Source: Planctomycetota bacterium (GTDB taxonomy: Bacteria; Planctomycetota; GCA-002687715; DRQF01). Taken from it: 10,349 nt of DNA. Below are positions 7,412 to 10,349 of the stretch, one piece after another. The notes beneath the pieces are model-generated. The model worked only from the letters and a program-made list of their open reading frames with translations, had not been told where the DNA came from and searched no databases. Each line of letters begins with the position of its first letter. The first letter of the stretch is position 1. The DNA is taken from the NCBI GenBank assembly GCA_024275615.1, contig JAJRYU010000737.1, forward strand, positions 1 through 10,349, given 5' to 3'. The translations under genes were made by a program, and so were the position numbers.

Positions 7412-8593
7412 TTACCCCCCGGAGACCAGATCCCCGGCGGCGCCACAAGGTGGCGTATCATCGAGGAGATCATCCAAGTAGCCGTCCGGCAATGCCACCT
7501 TTTGGGGACTACCCCCTTTGCCTCTTGTCACCCGCATCGCCGCCACGGGGAATTCCTCTTGCCGATCGACGGTGCCGAGAATCGCCGCGAGATCTTCAAG
7601 CCCATCGACGCGGATCAACTCATTGCGAAGCCTTGCCGATCCGCGAAAACCCTTCATGTACCACGTAGCGAACTTGCGCATCATGCGGACGCCGTGCACT
7701 TCGCCAAACCAAGCACAGAGTTTTGTGGCGTGCCGCAACATGATGTCAGCAACTTCACCGAGAACTGGGGGATCTGATGTTTCCCGACCGTGAAAGACGT
7801 CATCCAGATCTCGAAACAGCCATGGACGCCCTAAACACCCCCGCCCAATAACGGCCCCATCGCATCCCGTCTGCCGCATCATGCGCAAGGCATCTTCCGC
7901 TTCCCAAATATCACCATTCCCCAAGACCGGAATGGACACGGATTGCTTGAGCTCAGCAATACGCTGCCAATCCGCACAACCGGAATAAAGTTGTGACGCT
8001 GTCCGGGCATGAAGAGCAATAGCAGCGCAACCTTCTTCTTGAGCGATCCTACCGGCATCCATGAAACTCAAGAGTTCATCGGTGACCCCCAAGCGCACCT
8101 TGATCGTGACGGGAATCTCCCCGGCGTTCTGAACCACGGCCCGTACCAACCGCCGGAGCAAGTTGGGCTTGATCGGGATCGCGCTGCCACCGCCCTTCGA
8201 CGTCACTTTGCGAACTGGGCAACCGAAATTCATGTCAATGTGATCAACACGACCTTCACTCACCAAAATCTTGGCGGCCTCTCCCAAGTAGTAGGGGTCA
8301 ACTCCATAGAGTTGTAAGGATCGCGGCCACTCATCGGCGCCAAAATCTGAAAGCTTGAGAGTCTTCTTGTTGCCTTCGACGAGAGGACGTGCGGTGATCA
8401 TTTCGGAAACATAGAGGAGACCCGGACCGAATTCGCTGCAAAGGGAACGGAAAGGATAGTTCGTGACTCCAGCCATGGGGGCCAAAACCACAGGAGGCCA
8501 GATTTTGAGCTTGCCGAGTTCAAGAGGCTTAAACTCGCCATCGGCCGCCGGTGGGACCTCGCCATTGACTGAGCTACGGAACTTCTGTCTCAT
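7412..8593 (-). CDS. dusB: tRNA-dihydrouridine synthase, DusB-like
   Basis: This FMN enzyme of 393 residues reduces specific uridines in tRNA to dihydrouridine using NADPH. The TIM-barrel motifs are in order: APMAGVTNYPFR (38-49, FMN binding), NFGCPVRKVTSKGGGSA (122-138) with catalytic Cys125, TIKVRLG (163-169), LHARTASQLYSG (194-205), GNGDI (225-229) and GAVIGRGCLGRPWLF (246-260). The last is the phosphate-binding end typical of DusB. The helical C-terminal tRNA-binding domain (about 280-345) is followed by a nonconserved tail of about 45 residues rich in Gly, Pro and Asp. I chose the ATG at 8593, four bases after the upstream phosphatase stop, with weak GAAGAA as binding site. In-frame starts at 8617 and 8674 would overlap the phosphatase gene and lack a binding site. 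The stop lies 12 bases from the convergent tonB stop with no terminator between. The DusB subgroup is by motif only. Confidence 0.92.
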   Translation of the reverse strand: MRQKFRSSVNGEVPPAADGEFKPLELGKLKIWPPVVLAPMAGVTNYPFRSLCSEFGPGLLYVSEMITARPLVEGNKKTLKLSDFGADEWPRSLQLYGVDPYYLGEAAKILVSEGRVDHIDMNFGCPVRKVTSKGGGSAIPIKPNLLRRLVRAVVQNAGEIPVTIKVRLGVTDELLSFMDAGRIAQEEGCAAIALHARTASQLYSGCADWQRIAELKQSVSIPVLGNGDIWEAEDALRMMRQTGCDGAVIGRGCLGRPWLFRDLDDVFHGRETSDPPVLGEVADIMLRHATKLCAWFGEVHGVRMMRKFATWYMKGFRGSARLRNELIRVDGLEDLAAILGTVDRQEEFPVAAMRVTRGKGGSPQKVALPDGYLDDLLDDTPPCGAAGDLVSGG

Positions 8594-8597
8594 CAGA

Positions 8598-9125
8598 CTA
8601 TTTCTTCGGGTTCGCAGCGCCATAGTGCAAATGCACAAGGCTCGCTTTGCCGTCTTTAGCAATCTTGACGACAAACAAATTGTCGTAGTCGGAATCGGTC
8701 AAAGCGATTTTGTCTTTGAGCCCCAGATGCCGAAGAATCCCTGGCACCGTATTCGAGTGCCCTGCCACCAGGATGTTCTTGCCAGAAAACTCCGTTGCCA
8801 ACTTCCGCGCCAGGTCTTTTTCCTTGCCCGCCCGATATTTTTCAACTTTGAGTCCAAATGCTTGGGCCGCTGGCCTGACAGTTTGCGTAGTCCTTTTGAA
8901 TTGTGTCGCTAAGCAGGTCGTCAGTTTCGCGGAACGAAGCGTTCTAGCCAGAGCCTGTGCACGCTTGGTGCCAGCGGCGGATAGGACTGGATCTCGATCA
9001 TTCAGGGTCGTCATCTTCTCGGCATGACGGACAACATAGATCGTGGTTTGAGCCACCAGAGACGCGCTCGCCAAGGACCCCACCAAAAAAATGAGGGTAA
9101 AAAAGGCCAAGAGACGATTTTTCAT
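8598..9125 (-). CDS. Exported histidine phosphatase family protein (phosphoglycerate-mutase-like fold)
   Basis: The protein has 175 residues. MKNRLLAFFTLIFLVGSLAS plus ASLVAQ forms a signal peptide, so it probably acts in the periplasm; there is no lipobox cysteine. The catalytic RHAEK motif (33-37, His34 as phospho-acceptor) follows directly. FKRTTQT (76-82) supplies the conserved arginine, and GHSNTVPGI (122-130) holds the second catalytic His123. This is the compact, SixA-like form of the family; the substrate is unknown and metabolic mutase activity is unlikely given export. The ATG at 9125 has GAGGAG seven bases upstream, a strong site. The open frame extends further upstream without one. 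It is the first gene of a two-gene unit with dus, whose start is four bases after this stop. Confidence 0.87.
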   Translation of the reverse strand: MKNRLLAFFTLIFLVGSLASASLVAQTTIYVVRHAEKMTTLNDRDPVLSAAGTKRAQALARTLRSAKLTTCLATQFKRTTQTVRPAAQAFGLKVEKYRAGKEKDLARKLATEFSGKNILVAGHSNTVPGILRHLGLKDKIALTDSDYDNLFVVKIAKDGKASLVHLHYGAANPKK

Positions 9126-9262
9126 CGGGTCACTCCTCGATATTCTGCTTTGGGTCGAAACAACGCCGGGATGACCACAATCCCGGGCTCGCATGTTAGC
9201 GTGTCAAGCTCGACCAACCGAGACCATAGCCCAAAGCAATGTGAAGAAAGACCAAATCCATC
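9126..9262. promoter_or_regulatory. Divergent intergenic region with nested inverted repeats
   Basis: The region separates the divergent phosphatase and formimidoyltransferase genes. GCTTTGGG (9147-9154) and CCCAAAGC (9230-9237) are perfect eight-base inverses. Inside them, CCGGGAT (9166-9172) and ATCCCGG (9180-9186) form a seven-base hairpin around seven bases. TTGGGTCGA also pairs with TCGACCAA (9210-9217) if one G bulges. The set could fold as a leader structure or serve as operator half-sites. No good -35/-10 pair was found on either strand. Confidence 0.3.
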
Positions 9263-10349
9263 ATGAGTCAAATAATCGTCGAATGTGTGCCAAATTTCTC
9301 CGAAGGCCGCGACTTGAAGAAGATCGAGCTGATTCTTGACGCCGCGAGAGAAATTGATGGGGTTCAGATTCTCGATGTCGACCCAGGCCAAGAAACGAAC
9401 CGGACTGTTGTGACCCTGGTTGGACCGCCAGAAGCCATTGCCGACGCGGCATTTGCCGTCATCGCCCGAGCGGCTGAGGTCTTGGATATGAGCAAACACA
9501 GCGGGGCTCATGCCCGCCATGGAGCTACAGATGTCTGCCCATTTGTGCCGGTCAATGGGGTCACCATGGAAGACTGCATCGCTTTGGCCAAACAAGTCGG
9601 CAAGCGTGTTGGCGAAGAACTTGGTATTCCCGTCTACCTCTACGACCAAGCCGCCATGCGGCCGGAGCGCCGCTCCTTGGCAAAAGTGCGGGCTGGAGAA
9701 TATGAAGCCCTCCCTGAAAAACTGGCTCTTCCCGAATGGGCACCAGATTTCGGCCCGGCGCTATTCAACCCTAAAGCCGGTGTTGTGACCATCGGTGCCA
9801 GGGAGTTCTTGATCGCCTACAACATCAACCTGAATTCGGCACGAAAAGATCATGCCGACGACCTGGCCTGGGAGCTTCGGGAAAAAGGGCGAGCTCTGAG
9901 GCGCGATTTCTCAACCCCCTACTATAGCTCCGGCAAGCTGGTGAAGTATCGCCCTTCAAAGGGCGAATTCCCCTGCGCCTACACTGGGTTTGTGGCTTCA
10001 AGTCTGGACGAATTGGCATCACATTACAAATCACTCGGTCGTGACCTCATGGCTGAATTCGAGTTTTTCGGGCGCGATCCCTTGGATCTTGAAGGCAAGA
10101 ACGTCATGAAGCGTGGCATGTTTGACGAATGCCGAGGCGTGGGTTGGGTCATCCCAGAATACAATCGTGCTCAGCTTTCTTTTAACCTGCTCAACTACAA
10201 GGTCACATCAACGCATGACGTCTTGGAAGCCGCTCGTGAGCTCGCCAGAGACCGCGGGCTTGGTGTCACCGGCTCAGAAATCGTTGGCATGGTACCCTTC
10301 CAGGCTCTCTTCGAAAGCGGCCAGCATTATTTGGGAAGACAGGGCTCAA
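9263..10349 (+). CDS. ftcD: Glutamate formimidoyltransferase (FtcD-type), partial at 3' end
   Basis: The first 362 codons are visible; the gene runs off the right edge. The enzyme transfers the formimino group of N-formimino-glutamate, from histidine breakdown, to tetrahydrofolate. The start MSQIIVECVPNFSEGRDL matches the family closely. Other hallmarks are TNRTVVTLVGPPE (45-57), HSGAHARHGATDVCPFVPV (79-97), YDQAAMRPERRSLAKVRAGE (127-146), WAPDFGP (159-165), AREFLIAYNINLNS (179-192), GVGWVIPEYNRAQLSFNL (292-309) and GSEIVGMVPFQALFESG near the end. His83 lines up with catalytic His82 of the mammalian enzyme. About 70 extra residues lie between REKGR and DECRGVGW (about 211-285) compared with mammalian FTCD. 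An in-frame TGA at 9242-9244 leaves the ATG at 9263 as the only usable start, despite a weak GAAGAAAG binding site. Whether a cyclodeaminase domain follows cannot be seen. Confidence 0.93.
   Translation, partial: MSQIIVECVPNFSEGRDLKKIELILDAAREIDGVQILDVDPGQETNRTVVTLVGPPEAIADAAFAVIARAAEVLDMSKHSGAHARHGATDVCPFVPVNGVTMEDCIALAKQVGKRVGEELGIPVYLYDQAAMRPERRSLAKVRAGEYEALPEKLALPEWAPDFGPALFNPKAGVVTIGAREFLIAYNINLNSARKDHADDLAWELREKGRALRRDFSTPYYSSGKLVKYRPSKGEFPCAYTGFVASSLDELASHYKSLGRDLMAEFEFFGRDPLDLEGKNVMKRGMFDECRGVGWVIPEYNRAQLSFNLLNYKVTSTHDVLEAARELARDRGLGVTGSEIVGMVPFQALFESGQHYLGRQGS

Noticed and set aside
7441..7455. CGCCAC/GTGGCG hairpin as a terminator for tonB
   Set aside because: It lies within the dus coding sequence about 40 bases after the tonB stop and has no following T run.
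10..10349. CRISPR array, tRNA, rRNA, insertion sequence, or phage and toxin-antitoxin genes
   Set aside because: No regularly spaced repeats, cloverleaf, transposase, integrase or small toxin-antitoxin pair was found on either strand by eye.

Overview
The window suggests a diderm (Gram-negative-type) bacterium of moderate GC. It carries a TonB-dependent outer-membrane receptor, a TonB energy transducer, and proteins with Sec signal peptides. No rRNA or other taxonomic marker is present. The long secreted proteins of unknown function and the insert-bearing glutamate formimidoyltransferase make a marine planctomycete-like or similar environmental lineage plausible, but this is a weak inference.

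Layout, left to right. Positions 1-1943 hold two tandem minus-strand genes for paralogous exported proteins. The second in transcription order is cut by the left edge. A strong intrinsic terminator lies between them, so they are probably separate transcription units. Positions 1944-2452 are a 509-base divergent intergenic region with no convincing gene. Positions 2453-4249 hold a two-gene plus-strand operon: a Na+/phosphate cotransporter (NptA type) and a PhoU-domain partner. A hairpin terminator follows, shared with the convergent receptor gene. Positions 4345-7399 hold a divergent pair: a TonB-dependent receptor (minus) and a TonB protein (plus). Positions 7412-9125 hold a minus-strand pair with a 4-base gap: an exported histidine-phosphatase-family protein followed by a DusB-like tRNA-dihydrouridine synthase. 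Positions 9263-10349 hold the start of a glutamate formimidoyltransferase (histidine degradation), cut by the right edge.

How the genes work together. The cotransporter and PhoU-like protein form a phosphate-import module. The receptor and TonB form an outer-membrane uptake pair, but no exbB or exbD is present here. The phosphatase/dus pairing is positional only. The tandem exported proteins share an N-terminal domain I do not recognise; the complete one also has a nidogen-like (NIDO-type) second half.

No CRISPR array, transposase, integrase, phage gene, tRNA or rRNA was seen. Most of the window looks like ordinary chromosomal gene content. The least explained parts are the tandem exported paralogs and the roughly 70-residue insertion in the formimidoyltransferase.
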